This document shows, piece after piece, positions 23,801 to 35,163 of a stretch of DNA of 64,000 nt. Every line of letters starts with the position of its first letter. The stretch's first letter is position 1. Location of the stretch: NCBI GenBank assembly GCA_947579605.1, contig OX388319.1:62001-126000 (forward strand). Reading direction: 5' to 3'. Below the pieces are notes generated by a model that worked only from the letters and a program-made list of their open reading frames with translations, ran no database searches and had not been told where the DNA came from. The stretch comes from Athripsodes cinereus (lineage: Eukaryota > Arthropoda > Insecta > Trichoptera > Leptoceridae). Made by a program: the position numbers and the translations under genes.

Positions 23801-24575
23801 TTAACTTGATTGCTGTTATAAACTCCGTTAGACTGAAACATATTGAGAAAAGATATCGATTATATCAAATACTGCGCAACAGGACCCGAATAAGAATACG
23901 GAACAAAGATTGACTCAACATCGGGGTCTTTTTTCCATTGGATTGTTGGGATATTGAAATCTCCAATAAGACAAATATCCGTTTTGTCGTAATAGCTGAT
24001 TAAACGTTCAGATATACTTTTAAAAAAGATGTTTTAAGTATCTAAGGATGTGGAAGGCGGTATATATACTACACCTAGTAGCGATGAGCATTTTTCCATG
24101 GAACTATGTGTTACCGATGAAAAACGAATACTGGTAAAAAAAACTTTCACCAATATCATCCCAAACAAGAGTGGGTGAACATCCTAGTGTCCGATTCACA
24201 GCAATTAAGACCCCACCTTCATCCCTTTTACCACTCAACATGAAATCCCTATCCTTCCGGTAAACTGTATATTCGTTTTGAAAAAGTTCGCTATCAAATA
24301 TCCCACAATTTAGCCAAGTTTCCGTCAGAACAATCATATCATAATTACCCTGAAAATTCTTAGAGAATACTTTAGTGTGTAGTATGATATAAATATTCCC
24401 TAAATAGAATATAAAATTATTGTAGGGCCCTATACTCATAGCAGTTGTACAATACTTAAAACAAACATATAAATTAAATCTCCACAAATGCATACTTCTC
24501 CCAATAATAATAACATCATCAAGCAAACGAACACATGAAACAATACAACAAATGCGGCCAACACGGAACAGACCA
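20815..24575 (-). pseudogene. Jockey/CR1-like LINE inside copy B, inactivated
   Basis: Read right to left: EN pieces at 24370-24110 and 23841-23419 (IVLTETWL; CDSPLVGKDSHYPSLLIDYE), linker at 23415-22993, RT at 22222-21755 (SGVPQGSVLGPLLFTIFIND, LLFADDLKIY), then 21697-21485 (GVVFDSELHFDDHVNKI, LEYCSSVWNPHFKK). The C-terminal segment and 3' UTR run to 20815. RT motif A has glycine where the first catalytic aspartate belongs (YIGFKKAFDKVEH), exactly as in copy A. Other frameshifts are private to this copy, so decay continued after the copies separated. Confidence 0.85.
22460..22924. mobile_element. 465-bp insertion of unknown class in the copy B LINE
   Basis: The insertion is flanked by CACCCTTCTT at 22450-22459 and 22925-22934; copy A has the uninterrupted target (CATCCTTCTT). 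Neither end has an A-rich tail or inverted repeat. On the minus strand it starts GGAGTCCCTTGGTGGAGAGT, is GC-rich at both ends and very T-rich in the middle (22690-22770). No conserved frame is evident. Confidence 0.7.
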
Positions 24576-24660
24576 GATACTTTATTACTAAAATAATATT
24601 CGCAAAACATTCGCATATTTTTTTGCGAATGCGAATACTTTGAAATATGCGAATATTCGC

Positions 24661-24757
24661 ATCGCATGATTGTATGTAATTTTGATGTATACCTTTTATG
24701 TAATTGTATTTTATCAATGTACAGTAAAGAATAAATAAATAAATAAATAAATAAATT
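24661..24757 (+). repeat. short LINE tail inserted in the terminal repeat of copy B
   Basis: ATTGTATTTTATCAATGTAC AGTAAAG is followed by an AATAAATAAATAAATAAAT run ending at 24756, between two ATTCGC blocks of the hAT-like element. Confidence 0.6.
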
Positions 24758-25087
24758 CGCGAATGCGAATGCGAATATTCGTTACATCACTAGTATGTAG
24801 ACATAATAAAGCCACATCTATGTGACGTGAGATGTGTTCGGCAGGGGGGTGTGAGAGTGAGAGTGAGAGTGCAGTCACGTGTGAAGATAAGACGACTCAC
24901 TATACCTATACATACCTATATATTATAGATAGGTATATCTAACCTACGCAACATTTGAATATAGCACATATTATGTAAGTTATAATATATGTACATATGT
25001 GCCTGTGGAAGTAGGCAGATCCTACATAGTAGGTAGGTACTCAGATATCTTACAATACTCAGTTCAACATACAAGTCCTATTTTTCA

Positions 25088-25130
25088 TGCCAATCAAATT
25101 AAAACATTCAGGCTGGGTGGCATACTTCAT
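25088..25130 (-). repeat. fragment of the RTE-tailed SINE-like repeat
   Basis: CAATCAAATTAAAACATTCA followed by GGCTGGGTGGCATACTTCAT corresponds to the middle of the repeat found at 55340-55385. It stops at the LINE junction at 25131. Confidence 0.5.
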
Positions 25131-26018
25131 TGCCACCCAGCGATACGGTGAATTTTGTCTACCGACTGACTTTAGCGATGCTACATCCATTTCTTTGGTC
25201 GATTTTATGTCAATCTGCGATCTTAGACAGTTCAATCCTCATTGTAATCGGGGAGGAAGGATTTTAGACCTTGTTATTTCTAATATGGAAAACATTTTGG
25301 TGTCTTTGTGTCCAGAACCTCTTACACATGAAGATTCGCATCATCCCTCTCTAATTTTGACAGCAAAGATTGCAAGTGATCAGGCTGTGGTAGCTCCATC
25401 GCGTGAGGTGTTTCTGTTTCACAAGGCAAATTATAATGAAATCTAGTCTTGTATTGAAACGTAAAAGGAACTTGATTCTAGGGGTGGCTCTGGTCCTGAT
25501 GGCATTCCTACAATATTTGTAAAGAATTATGCTGAAGAGCTGTCTGTCCCTCTTTCTCTTATATACAGACGCTCTCTTGCAGAGGGATCTTTCCCGAGTG
25601 TATGGAAGAGATCCTTCATTACACCAATTCATAAGTCTAGTGACAAACACAATATTGTTAATTACAGACCGATTTCTAAAATATCGTTGTTCAGTAAGTT
25701 GATGGAGAAATTGGTTGTATCATAGTTATCTATTGAGGTAAAGTCATTTATAATGCCCAATCAGCATGGTTTTGTTCTTGGAAGGTCGGTGGAATCGAAT
25801 CTACTTGAGTTTAAAGATTATGTGACACGAATGATGGGTCGAGGTGGACGCTGTATACACAGATTATGCGAAAGCTTTTGATAAGATTAGTCACCAGGTC
25901 CTCTTACATAAGTTGCATTGTTACGGAATACATGGTGATCTTTATCGATGGTTCACTTCTTATGTTGAGGGGAGATCGCAGACTGTAGCGATAAGTGGCT
26001 CAGTGTCACAGTTTCGCC
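25131..26018 (+). pseudogene. Jockey-like LINE remnant with internal deletion
   Basis: The end of the endonuclease (RILDLVISNMEN, THEDSHHPSLIL) reads to 25446. It is then joined to the reverse transcriptase at about 25480 (GSGPDGIPTIFVKNYAEELS, NYRPISKISLFSKLMEKLV), so the linker is lost. RT continues at 25844 with motif A intact (MDAVYTDYAKAFDKISH), but an in-frame stop and a frameshift precede it. The sequence breaks off before the catalytic FADD motif at the junction with the module starting at 26022. Confidence 0.8.
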
Positions 26019-26021
26019 CTT

Positions 26022-26135
26022 GTTATGTCTTTGTCAAACTAGACATAACGTGTCGAAACCTGGTTACTAAATAAAAGTACAAACATAGTAATACTCTACA
26101 AAGTTTATTGTTTTTATTTCCTACATTAAATTATG
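26022..26135 (+). repeat. Penelope-like terminal module ending at ATGGAGTTCTAC
   Basis: A 9-bp stem GTTATGTCT/AGACATAAC (26022-26030, 26041-26049) overlaps a second small hairpin GACA-TAACG-TGTC followed directly by GAAAC. AATAAAAG follows at 26071. The module ends at ATG 26133, which reads MEFYK. The stem plus GAAA(C) and the MEFY start are shared in part with modules at 8.5, 35.6 and 57.1 kb. Assignment to Penelope-like elements is inference. Confidence 0.45.
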
Positions 26136-26540
26136 GAGTTCTACAAAATATACAGTAGGTACCTAATAAAATACAAGTCTAAATTTTGTTTTAGTTGCTT
26201 TGAATTTTTTATACTGTGGTAATATAGGAGGATTCTTGTGGTCTATGTTGCATTTAATATTAATTTTTGTAATACTTGTTGTGTTGACTGTTTGTTCTCT
26301 ACCCGGCAGGCTGGTACAAGTCGAAAGACAGTCGTGTAAGTGAAATAAAATATTGAAAGAAATAATATTTAGGGACCATCTATAGGTAGACATGTATCTG
26401 TGTATTACAAAACGAAACAATAACTGAAAGTCTGAGAAACTATTCACATTGTTCCTGTACCCTTTTAACATAGTAATATTATTATTGTGCTTGTAAATTA
26501 TGCTAAGGCGATAATGTAAACATACTAGTTACTTGGACGT
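26136..26540. other. no gene seen
   Basis: After the start-like ATG the frame dissolves into AT-rich sequence. No recognised element. Confidence 0.4.
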
Positions 26541-26544
26541 AAAA

Positions 26545-26665
26545 TATATTTTATTTATTTATTTATTTTATTCTCACTGGTTACAATATTACATAAAAAA
26601 ATAGTGGCATAAAAATAATAGTTATACAATTCAATGTACAGAGGGCGAGTTTATCGCTAAGAAAC
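26545..26665 (-). repeat. LINE 3' end
   Basis: TTTATTTATTTATTTTATTC at 26551 is followed by non-coding sequence and GAGGGCGAGTTTATCGC at 26641. On the minus strand this is the GCGATAAACTCGCCCTC 3' UTR signature with its (AAAT)n tail. Confidence 0.65.
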
Positions 26666-27658
26666 GATGTCTTCCAACTAATCCTCAACTCCTACTACTC
26701 AAATAATAATTCTGCTGCTCAAATAACAATTCTGCTGGTCAATTAATTATTTTGTTGTGCGAGTATTTATTAAGCTGTTAAAAAAATTAACAAAACTATA
26801 ATTGTTAATTTGCCGATATAACCAAGTTTGTTTATAAAACAAGTGTTGCGCTTATTTTTTATTTATTGCCGATGAAAACATTGTTTGCTGTGACTTAAAT
26901 GCTTATTTTTTCTTGCCGAACGAATGGATTAATAGCCGGACAAATAATTAGTTCCCATAATTTATTAATAAATATGTACCTACTTAATATTAAATTTGTT
27001 TTCATTTCGACGAAACCAAAGTGCATATCATTCTGGAGACGGGGTGAGTCTCTCACCATAATATTATGCAAGGCATGAGCAAAGTATCTGTAGACTGGAG
27101 TAAAACTTTCACCTCATATATTTTTTCTATAAATTTATAGTACCTACCTACACAATTTTTTTATGCATACTAATTAATATTTGATGTACCTATATGTATG
27201 TACATAACAGGTAGTTACAATGTCACTTAAGATGATAGAAAGAGAAAGTATATAAAGTAGATAATATTATTTTCACGCACTCTCCCCCCCCCCCCCCCCG
27301 ATCTGCTGAGGGTGGCTTGGTTTGGCCAATATAAAATTTCTCATGAAAAATGTTCTGGCAATAATATTGAAAGGAGCGGGGCGAGAGGGTGTGGAGGCGC
27401 GGGGAGGTGGATCTTTACGGACGATTAATTGTATCATTGTCATATAAATTGTAAGTTATCTGATGTGTGGTATACCTACTGTGAGCTGAGCACTACACGC
27501 CTACCCCACCAGAGCACGGACAAGGCAGCCGGGGAGAGCCATAAATATTATTTTATCTTCACTCATTTTTTCTCCGATGTGACAGAAGGCATTGTGAGGT
27601 GAGGAGTGGGTGGGTGGTGCGTGTGTGTAACCAGCCAGTGCCTTTGTAAAAGTGTGTA

Positions 27659-27725
27659 CATATATGTACATATGTAGACTTCCAGCACACTGCACACTGC
27701 ACAAGTCTACATATGTACATATATG
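27659..27725. repeat. perfect 23-bp inverted repeat, 21-nt loop
   Basis: Arms 27659-27681 and 27703-27725 are exact reverse complements (CATATATGTACATATGTAGA plus CTT) around a loop made of CACACTG repeats. Partial pairing continues outside the arms. Confidence 0.8.
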
Positions 27726-28082
27726 ACACACACTAGACACACATAATTATTAGAATAATAAGTGACACTACCTGGTAGGACACAGATTCAAATACCTGGA
27801 AAGTGGACAGTGGACACACTCGCACGCCTCCACTTGGGAACCACACAAACTAATATTGTATTATACATGGGTACATATTATGTTATACGTACCTACCTAC
27901 CTTCACCTACAAGTAACAAGAGAATAATATATTTCAATTGAAAGAAAGAGCGTGAAATAGTGCGGACGTCAGAGAATCAATCGGATCAAATTCTCGGGGA
28001 TGGATGTGCGTTATATATATACACAATACACATAATATGTAAGTAAGAGAAATAATCGCGCGTGTACCTACCTGTACGAAAG

Positions 28083-28131
28083 AGGTAGGTAGGTACCTGG
28101 TAGGTAGGTAGGTAGGTAGGTAGGTAGGTAT
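28083..28131. repeat. (GGTA)n microsatellite
   Basis: TAGGTAGGTAGG blocks with an ACCTGG interruption; the longest array of the commonest simple repeat in the window. Confidence 0.85.
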
Positions 28132-28199
28132 ATACTGTGTAGCCCACCACTCTGATTATCTCACATATTATTATGTAGGATACGGCGTGATGATACTAT

Positions 28200-28437
28200 T
28201 ATTTTATGTTTAATGCTTTGTGAGCATTATTCTATTAATTTTGTTAACATGATTTACTCTATTCTATTGTAATTGTTGTTTGTTGTGTTTAGTTAAGTAT
28301 GTTTTGTGGAGCACATAAGGGTAATATAGGGATCTTCACTGGTTTGCTTATTGCTAAATATGTTATAGACCATTGTATTTTTTGTATCAACTGTATGTAT
28401 CCTGTAAAATTGAGATAAATTGAAATAAATAAATAAA
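28200..28437 (+). repeat. LINE 3' UTR with (AAAT)n tail
   Basis: Contains GGGATCTTCACTGGTTTGCT and TGTATGTATCCTGTAAAATT, then GAAATAAATAAATAAATT. It is the plus-strand relative of the minus-strand insertion at 19971-20786. Confidence 0.65.
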
Positions 28438-29753
28438 TTATTGTTTAGTATAATATGTAACTACCTATCTAGATACCTAAGTGTATCAAGTTTAGTATAT
28501 TAGATAGGTATATAGTATATATAAGTATATAGGTTCTTACTTAGGTATTTAGGTTATATATTTATCTCGCAGGAATCTTCTTATAAAGATGATAAGTTTT
28601 CTGTGCGCGTTATTTATGTAGGTAGTTATGTAGGTAGGTATAGGTATAGCTACCAACTTAAAGTGTTTTCCCGCGGAGAGACTGATGTCCTCAGGGAGAT
28701 TACGTAGGCACCTACCCATACAATCCTCTATAGAGGTCTGCTACCACAACCAGCCGATGGCTGATGGCGCTACACTTGAGAAAGTTTTAAGTGGACTGGC
28801 TGAATTTACCATACGACACCAGGCGATAGACACTTAGTAAGTAGAGGTAAGTATAAAGTAGGTATCTACATTATTAAGTAGGTAGGTACTTCAACACCCA
28901 TACATCAGCAGCACTTTATAAGTAGGCACCTGTACCTACACTATGTTATTATAGAAAATATTAAATTCAATTCTAGTGCTAGGGTAGGTGTGGGTGTGGA
29001 CTTAAAATATCTTAAGAGGGCTCAACACCCGTTCTTTGTGATTTCATGCAAACGAATTAGCAAAATTACTACCATTTTATTTTTAATATATTTTAAAATC
29101 TGGATAATATTTATGTTGTTTTTCATATTTATATAATATTTTGAAAATTTCTTAATGCGATTTTAACATTTTAGTTTTATTTTGCTGCGAGAAATATAGT
29201 GAAAATAATTTTTGAAAATTGCCGTCGCAGTGATGATAGGTTGAGTGGTGCTATTTTAAACAAATTATCCTTAATAATACAAGAGTGTCAATAAAATTTT
29301 AAAACCAAGATTAATTTTAAAATATCGTGAATTTTATGATGCACCTTGATTTATTTATTTACAGCCCTTGGATTTTCTTAATTATTATAAAAAACTGCAT
29401 ACACATAAAAAAAAATTATTATCAAAAAAAATATAGAAAATTTTAATAATTCAACCATTTGTTTTATTTATATAATAATATGGTATGTTGTTTACCATGC
29501 ATACTGCATATATAACGTCATTATCTGCAATAATCAAGAATATAGCGAGTTTCACAAATTTTTAGATTCAGAAGGCATTCTCTGTGCCTAGGGAGAGCGT
29601 GTGGGGGTATACTGTCTCTGAATTAGGACATAAATAAATGTTATTTATAGAATAAATACAAATTTAATTTTATTTATATGTGACAACATACTATTTTTTT
29701 ATGCTCATGAATATTTTTGCATATAAAGTTTTGGCTTATACCTATTTATTAAT
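28438..29753. other. no gene seen
   Basis: TAGGTA-rich sequence, then AT-rich DNA. A small GC-richer patch lies at 28670-28830. No frame is supported. Confidence 0.45.
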
Positions 29754-30021
29754 ATACTATACTATACTATACTATACTATACCATCACGGCATATCCCAC
29801 AAGTGGGGTAGCCAGCAGATCAGCTGCATGTAAGAAACATGCTAACTGTCCTCTTCGCGCCAACATAAAATCAAGACACTCAGGATGGGTGGCAAGCCCC
29901 ATCGCTGAATTTAAGAAGTAAACTGTCTTAATTTTTTTCGAACACCTGCCTTTTACAGGACACTCGAAAACTTACGCAGAAGAGTGGGAGACCAATTCTT
30001 TACCGGGTGCTCCACGGGATA
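29754..30021 (-). mobile_element. RTE-tailed SINE-like repeat, full copy
   Basis: From the (TATAC)n tail at 29754 through ACCATCACGGCATATCCCAC to the opposite end GGTGCTCCACGGGAT at 30021. It is among the most complete copies and helps define both ends of the family. Confidence 0.75.
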
Positions 30022-30236
30022 TTTATTAATAAAGCTATGTATTTCATTTATTATTTAAATAATTTTCTCTGCGCCTTCTAAAAATTGTTGCCTGAAACCA
30101 CTAGAGCTAAATCTGATTTGTACCTTAGGTAAGAACGGCTGTTAAGTATTATTCATATTACGTACATAGTGTTATCATTATACCTAATATAGAGTACCTA
30201 ATAAGATAATATAGGTAATTATTATTGTAAACTGAG

Positions 30237-30352
30237 AGGGGGTAGCTTGCAGATCAGCTGCGTATAATAAACATGCAAGCAACACTCTCCGTGTCCGCAA
30301 AAATAAAGCATTTAAGATGGATGGCCAACCTTATCGCTAAATTTAAGATGTA
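30237..30352 (-). mobile_element. RTE-tailed SINE-like repeat, partial copy
   Basis: GAGGGGGTAGCTTGCAGATC and GGATGGCCAACCTTATCGC match the family but diverge more than other copies. Confidence 0.55.
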
Positions 30353-30559
30353 AACTTTTACCTAGTTATTATAATAATTATATGAGTTGAATAGAATAGT
30401 ATTATTTTTGGCATAGTGAATCATAATTATGTAAAATCAACATGAATTGAATCATATATATGTGAAAATTAAACAGTGTTTTAATATTACATTTTTAAAC
30501 TTTATTAAATTTCATTGAATACAATGTATCTTCCTGTTGTCAGATTGCACTTGTTTGAT

Positions 30560-30739
30560 ATTATTTTTAATTTTAACAAAGGTAATCTAAAAAAACGTCG
30601 TGGAGTGGGAACAAGACAGATGTCGTTGCTGCGTAATATACGGCAGTGGATCGGAACAACCCAGGAGGGAGAGCTGGTCAGAGCAGCGCGGGACAGGGAA
30701 GCAATCTCCAGAGTCGTCGCCAACGTCGTGATGACCTGA
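30560..30739 (+). pseudogene. LINE polymerase C-terminal fragment
   Basis: The frame ending at 30739 reads KKRRGVGTRQMSLLRNIRQW, then IGTTQEGELVRAARDREAIS and RVVANVVMT-stop. A basic RRG.G, then MS.LRNIR.W, then L.RAA..R....VVAN end is a common C-terminus of insect LINE polymerases. Upstream coding sequence is missing. Confidence 0.65.
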
Positions 30740-30783
30740 TACGGCGCTAATAGAAGATGAAAGCTAAAAAATATTGAAACCAC

Positions 30784-31096
30784 GAGCTCTACTCAATAAC
30801 AATGTACCTATTTAAGTGTAGGCCGAAGTATTTTGAGAAATAAAAAATAATTTTTAAGTTGATAAATTATATACCAAACTATATGTATTCGTTATGGAAA
30901 GATTATTTATGTTGAAATATATTATACATAGCTACCTACCTACATAATACGTATGTATGTAGGTACCTACCTACCTAGTCACTATTCGCAGAGCTTATAT
31001 ACAAACACCTCGTGTAAACTTCACTAATATTAATTAAATTATATTGTGAACCCTCGTAACTTATTAATGCCATATACCTAATATTACATATGTACA
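30784..31096. other. no gene seen
   Basis: AT-rich and TACCTAC-type sequence only. Confidence 0.45.
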
Positions 31097-31302
31097 TATC
31101 CCGTGGAGCACCCGGTAAAGAATTGGTCTCCCACTCTTTTCCGTAAGTTTTCGAGTGTCCTGTGAAAGGCAGGTGTTCGAAAAAATTAAGTCATTTTACA
31201 TCTTAAATTCAGCGATGAGGTTTGCCACCCATCCTGAATGTCTTGATTTTATATTGGCACGGAGAGGACAGCTTGCATGTTTCTTACATGCAGCTACATC
31301 GC
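31097..31302 (+). mobile_element. RTE-tailed SINE-like repeat, 3'-truncated copy
   Basis: Starts TCCCGTGGAGCACCCGGTAA and runs to CATGCAGCTACATCG, where unrelated CCCC-rich sequence begins. The unit's open frame (RFATHPECLDFILARRGQ) is intact here. Confidence 0.7.
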
Positions 31303-32620
31303 CCCTCCCCCCCCCTGAGTCAGTTTCTGAGCGTATCTGAATGATAATTGAACTGTAAAATTACTTAGATCTAGTAGGTACTTACATCATTATTAATGGA
31401 TGCAATTATCTAGGTATACCTATAATATTATGTACCTACCTAACACAATATTAGCCTAAAATATATTTACCTACACAGTGATATGGTGTGGTGTTATGGA
31501 ATTCTTACTAAAGGGAAACGACTTCTAAACTAAATCAAAATGTTGTCTACTTACATATAGGTTACCTACTACGTATATTGGATATTCCACTAATGCGACC
31601 TCTCTACCCAATTCTAAATACCAACACCATACACGAGATTCCATCGCACGCGTTACGCGGGAAAACCAGATAAACATACATACATACATAGGTAATATTG
31701 CATAGGTATCTAGCTGTAGTTGCCTACGTAGTATATTGATAGACTTGTAAGTATATTATTATAAGAATAATAATAATAATTACTATTCTATGTTAGATCC
31801 GGTGGCAGTGGATTGCGGTAATCCACTGTCAAATATTCCGTATAAAATAATATCTTTAAAAATATTATTATTGTATTAGGTACCTACCTGCATCACAATT
31901 ATTTTTGTAAAGAATTAGAATAGGTACCTACTCACTTAACGTACACATACATAGATTATATAGACGATATTCATATAATTACTGAAATGTGATTTACTAT
32001 TCAAATTTCCCATTATAAATTAACTATAGGTATCGCTCTTATTCATCCACCTTATTTACCTACACTCTGAACTCTGAGGATATAAAAGTGAATTTAATAG
32101 ATAGTTAAGAGAGATATAAACAACAACAATTAGATAATAATATTATACATAATAAATGTGTATGACAATAACCATAGCTATAGGTACATGATGAAATATT
32201 CCCAATATTATGTATGTAGATAGGTAGGTGCCTGGTTCATACTACATACTTAGATGATGAATAAGATGAAAGTAGTTTATAGTAGAAAACCCTCTTGGCG
32301 ATTTATTAAACGACCTCCTTACAGAAAGCAGACACACACACACACACACATATTCAAGGACACCTACAACAGTTTACCTACACTGTACACTGTACATATA
32401 CAGTACTTAGTTGCTGCCAGACTATCCGGGTGCACGGTGAGTCTCTTTTAATGCTGTTTCTCTATAATTATATAATATGTACCTACACTATATATATATC
32501 ACCTACAGCAATAATAATATTATGTAAGTAGGTATATATCTATCTTCTCCACTTACCTACCTACATGTTCACATCATCACACAATAACATGGTCCACAGA
32601 CAAGTTTAATTGTTAAGATT
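31303..32620. other. no gene seen; short hairpin and microsatellites
   Basis: Simple TACC/TATG sequence, a perfect 9-bp stem at 31806-31828 (CAGTGGATT/AATCCACTG), an (AAT)n patch near 31765 and (CA)n near 32333. No coding frame. Confidence 0.5.
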
Positions 32621-32623
32621 ATG

Positions 32624-32740
32624 CCCTAAATTCGGCGTTGAGGTATGTCATCCATCCTGAATGTCTAAATCCAGTGAGGACAGCTTACATGTTTATGCAC
32701 TTGTGTGATATTCCGTGATGGTATAGTACTATGTAGTTAG
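32624..32740 (+). mobile_element. RTE-tailed SINE-like repeat, degenerate copy
   Basis: CATCCATCCTGAATGTCTAA and ATTCCGTGATGGTATAGTAC mark the family. Several internal deletions. Confidence 0.55.
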
Positions 32741-32844
32741 TATGTTATACTGCATTAGGTAAGTGCATCTATTTATAAGAACTGGCACATTAATATAGAT
32801 ATGTATATATATATATATATATAGAGCTTCGTCAGGCCATCTTT

Positions 32845-33712
32845 CGGATATGATGTTATTCAGCAGAATGTTTCGCATTAAGAGAGACGTTACAAAAATG
32901 TTTAACTATACCAGAACAAAATATAATTGTCTTCTCAGATTCACTTTCCCTGGTGAAATGCTGAGCATCCCAACATTCTCTGTTTTCTCGCAACCAACTC
33001 ATAATTGACATCAGATTGCTCATCCTAGAATTGCAGAACATGAATAGAGATCTGGTGATTGCCTGGATCCCAGCACACTGCGGTATTTCTGGTAATGAAA
33101 GAGCGGATTTGTTAGCCAAGGAGGCCGTTAATCGCGGCAGAACTCCTGATGACTTCATTTTACCCGAGTCTGATGTTCTAAATGAATTGGAATGCATTAG
33201 CTTCAAAAATTGGTATTCATCCTGGCAAAATAGCCCAAAAGGATCTCATTATAAAAAAGTTCAGCTATCTATCCCATCTCGACCTTGGTTTCACAAGAAA
33301 AAAATATCCAGACACCACATTGTCTGTATTTCTAGACTACGTTTCGGCCACACACGCCTGGATTCACACTTGTTCCGAATCGGTTTGGTTGAATCTCCCG
33401 ATTGCGAGTGTGGTTGGGACGAGGAAACGCCGGATCATAGCATCCTGGGATGTTCAATTAGGGACGCCGTGGACATATATTTTTAATTCGTGAACGTTGA
33501 GTACCCCATTCATATTGTTTACCTTCTTGGGCTGAACTCTCAACAAGTTAATGAGATTATTTTTGAGTGTACATATTCAAAAGAATATGATCCTTATATA
33601 AATATTTTTCGTTCTCTCTTGTCCTTTTTTTTCTCGCTTAAAATATAATATATGATGAATTGTATGGCCATAACATCCAACGGGATGAGCCGCCATATAA
33701 ATAAAAAAAAAT
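32845..33712 (+). pseudogene. I-like LINE fragment: RNase H domain, C-terminus and 3' UTR
   Basis: The RNase H domain reads across two frames: CFALRETLQK and IIVFSDSLS before 33000, then from 33016 DLVIAWIPAHCGISGNERAD with LLAKEAVNRG. The DS, H-C-G-I-x-G-N-E-x-A-D pattern is the RNase H of the I/R1 group of LINEs. A C-terminal part follows with RLRFGHTRLDSHLFRIG and a zinc motif CECGWDEETPDHSILGC. The frame is lost near 33200-33480. A 3' UTR ends at 33712 in AAATAAAAAAAAATA. No RT remains. Confidence 0.85.
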
Positions 33713-33901
33713 ATAGATATATGTAGTTTCGCACTAAAAATACACTTGTATAACTGTATATGACATATTATATTATGTCAAGTATAGAGAGTACAAACGT
33801 CACGTGGTTGGATCCAGTGTTGAACAAAAGCTAAATAAAAGATGAGATGTTGAGTTAATCGCGAAACTAATAATAATTACAAATATTCACAGGCTTCCCA
33901 C

Positions 33902-34190
33902 ACACCTCTGTGGCCTAATGGTTAGAGCACTTGACTCGTACCTATCACAGGGGTGCTGGGTTAGATTCCTAGTTAGTGCCATTGGCTAAATGAAGTCGGT
34001 CCCTTGCTCAGAAATAATTGATGTGAGAGTCAGAGAGGCAGGTGGAATTGGTGAACGTTACCATGGTATAAACCAATTTGCAAGCGTCGGGACACCTAAC
34101 ACACTCTCTCTCTTCCTCTCTCTATCCCGCAAGTGATGCATATCTTCGGATCAAAATCTATCGTGATACACATCACATAAACATATACAT
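33902..34190 (+). mobile_element. tRNA-derived SINE family 2, long copy
   Basis: TGTGGCCTAATGGTTAGAGC is a good A box and GGGTTAGATTCCTA a diverged B box. The body includes GGCTAAATGAAGTCGG and CAAGCGTCGGGACACCTAAC. The acceptor strands do not pair, so it is not a tRNA gene. Confidence 0.75.
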
Positions 34191-35163
34191 ATACCTTTAT
34201 AAATATATATAGAGGATTTATGTCCTTATTAAATTATGTGAATTGCAGTAGGTAGTAATCTAAGCAATTGTACATACAATAATTATTATATTATAGGTAG
34301 GTAATAGGTATATATCACTCATCGCATGCATAGCAGTAGTTACATACTTATTTATTTCTTTATTTTTTGATTAGTTATTTATTATTTATTTATTATTTAA
34401 TAAATTGCAATATTACATAAAAAAAATATTCAATACAATCATACACAAAAACAACTTCAAAATTACGAACATTTATTAGAAAATAAATAATACAACATCA
34501 CATAATTCCCTGCAATAATAAATATTCTAACGAAACTGACCAACTTGATAATAAATATTATAAACATCTAAATATGATATATGGTAGTTATGTAGTTTAG
34601 GTAGGTATATATGTTATTGTATTGGTATTGTTTACACATACATACATACATAGGTACATTTATAGTGGAGTTAAGTTGTACAGAGTCATCTCTAAATGTG
34701 TATCATGCAAGAGAGGATATAAGAGTGGTGACATAACAAATGATCGCTTTAATTGATCAAGTGTGTGGGTGTGGGTGTGTGTGTGTGTGGCAGGTCAAGT
34801 GTTCCTCCCTCCCCCCTCTCTCTTACCTCACAATACCTTCATTCACACCACAGTGAATGTGTGCCAATTTATTTATTTAAGCAATTAACAACTTTTGCCT
34901 TTTACAGTCTTAAAATTGTTCAAAATAATCATAAAATTAGAAGATGAAAATAAAACAAAAATTGTATCTGTGTTCAAGACAGAAATCAAGTACAAGTTTA
35001 CAAAATTAAATAAAGGAAAATATTTTAATATAGAAAATAAAAATAATTAAAATATCTGTACATAAACATCCGCACCCGAATAATAATATTATTCATCCAT
35101 CCCACGGTACCTAATCCACATTATACATACCTATATACTTATAGTACATTTATCTACATAAGA
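34191..35163. other. no gene seen; LINE tails
   Basis: Minus-strand A-rich LINE tails are likely at 34350-34440 (TTTATTATTTATTTATTATT) and 34867-34900. A (GT)n run is at 34765-34790. No coding frame is supported. Confidence 0.45.

Larger units (their letters stand above)
19757..24800 (-). mobile_element. hAT-like non-autonomous element carrying the same LINE (copy B)
   Basis: The element proper is 19765-24792, inverted relative to copy A. It has the same 16-bp terminal inverted repeats (TAGTGATGTAACGAAT) and is flanked by its own 8-bp duplication GTATGTAG (19757-19764 and 24793-24800). The LINE begins and ends at the same internal positions as in copy A. Copy B is longer because of at least three later insertions: 19971-20786 (7-bp duplication), 22460-22924 (10-bp duplication) and a short LINE tail near 24661-24757. 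A different target site with a shared internal junction shows that LINE and carrier were copied together. Confidence 0.88.
26666..28195. other. no gene seen; hairpin and simple repeats
   Basis: Contains a run of C at about 27283-27299, a 23-bp perfect hairpin at 27659-27725 (listed separately) and a (GGTA)n array near 28083-28131. No supported coding frame. Confidence 0.5.

Noticed and set aside
28083..28131. telomeric repeat
   Set aside because: The unit is GGTA, not the insect telomere unit TTAGG.
33902..33990. possible tRNA gene on the plus strand
   Set aside because: Good A box, but the B box is diverged and the ends do not form an acceptor stem; it belongs to SINE family 2.
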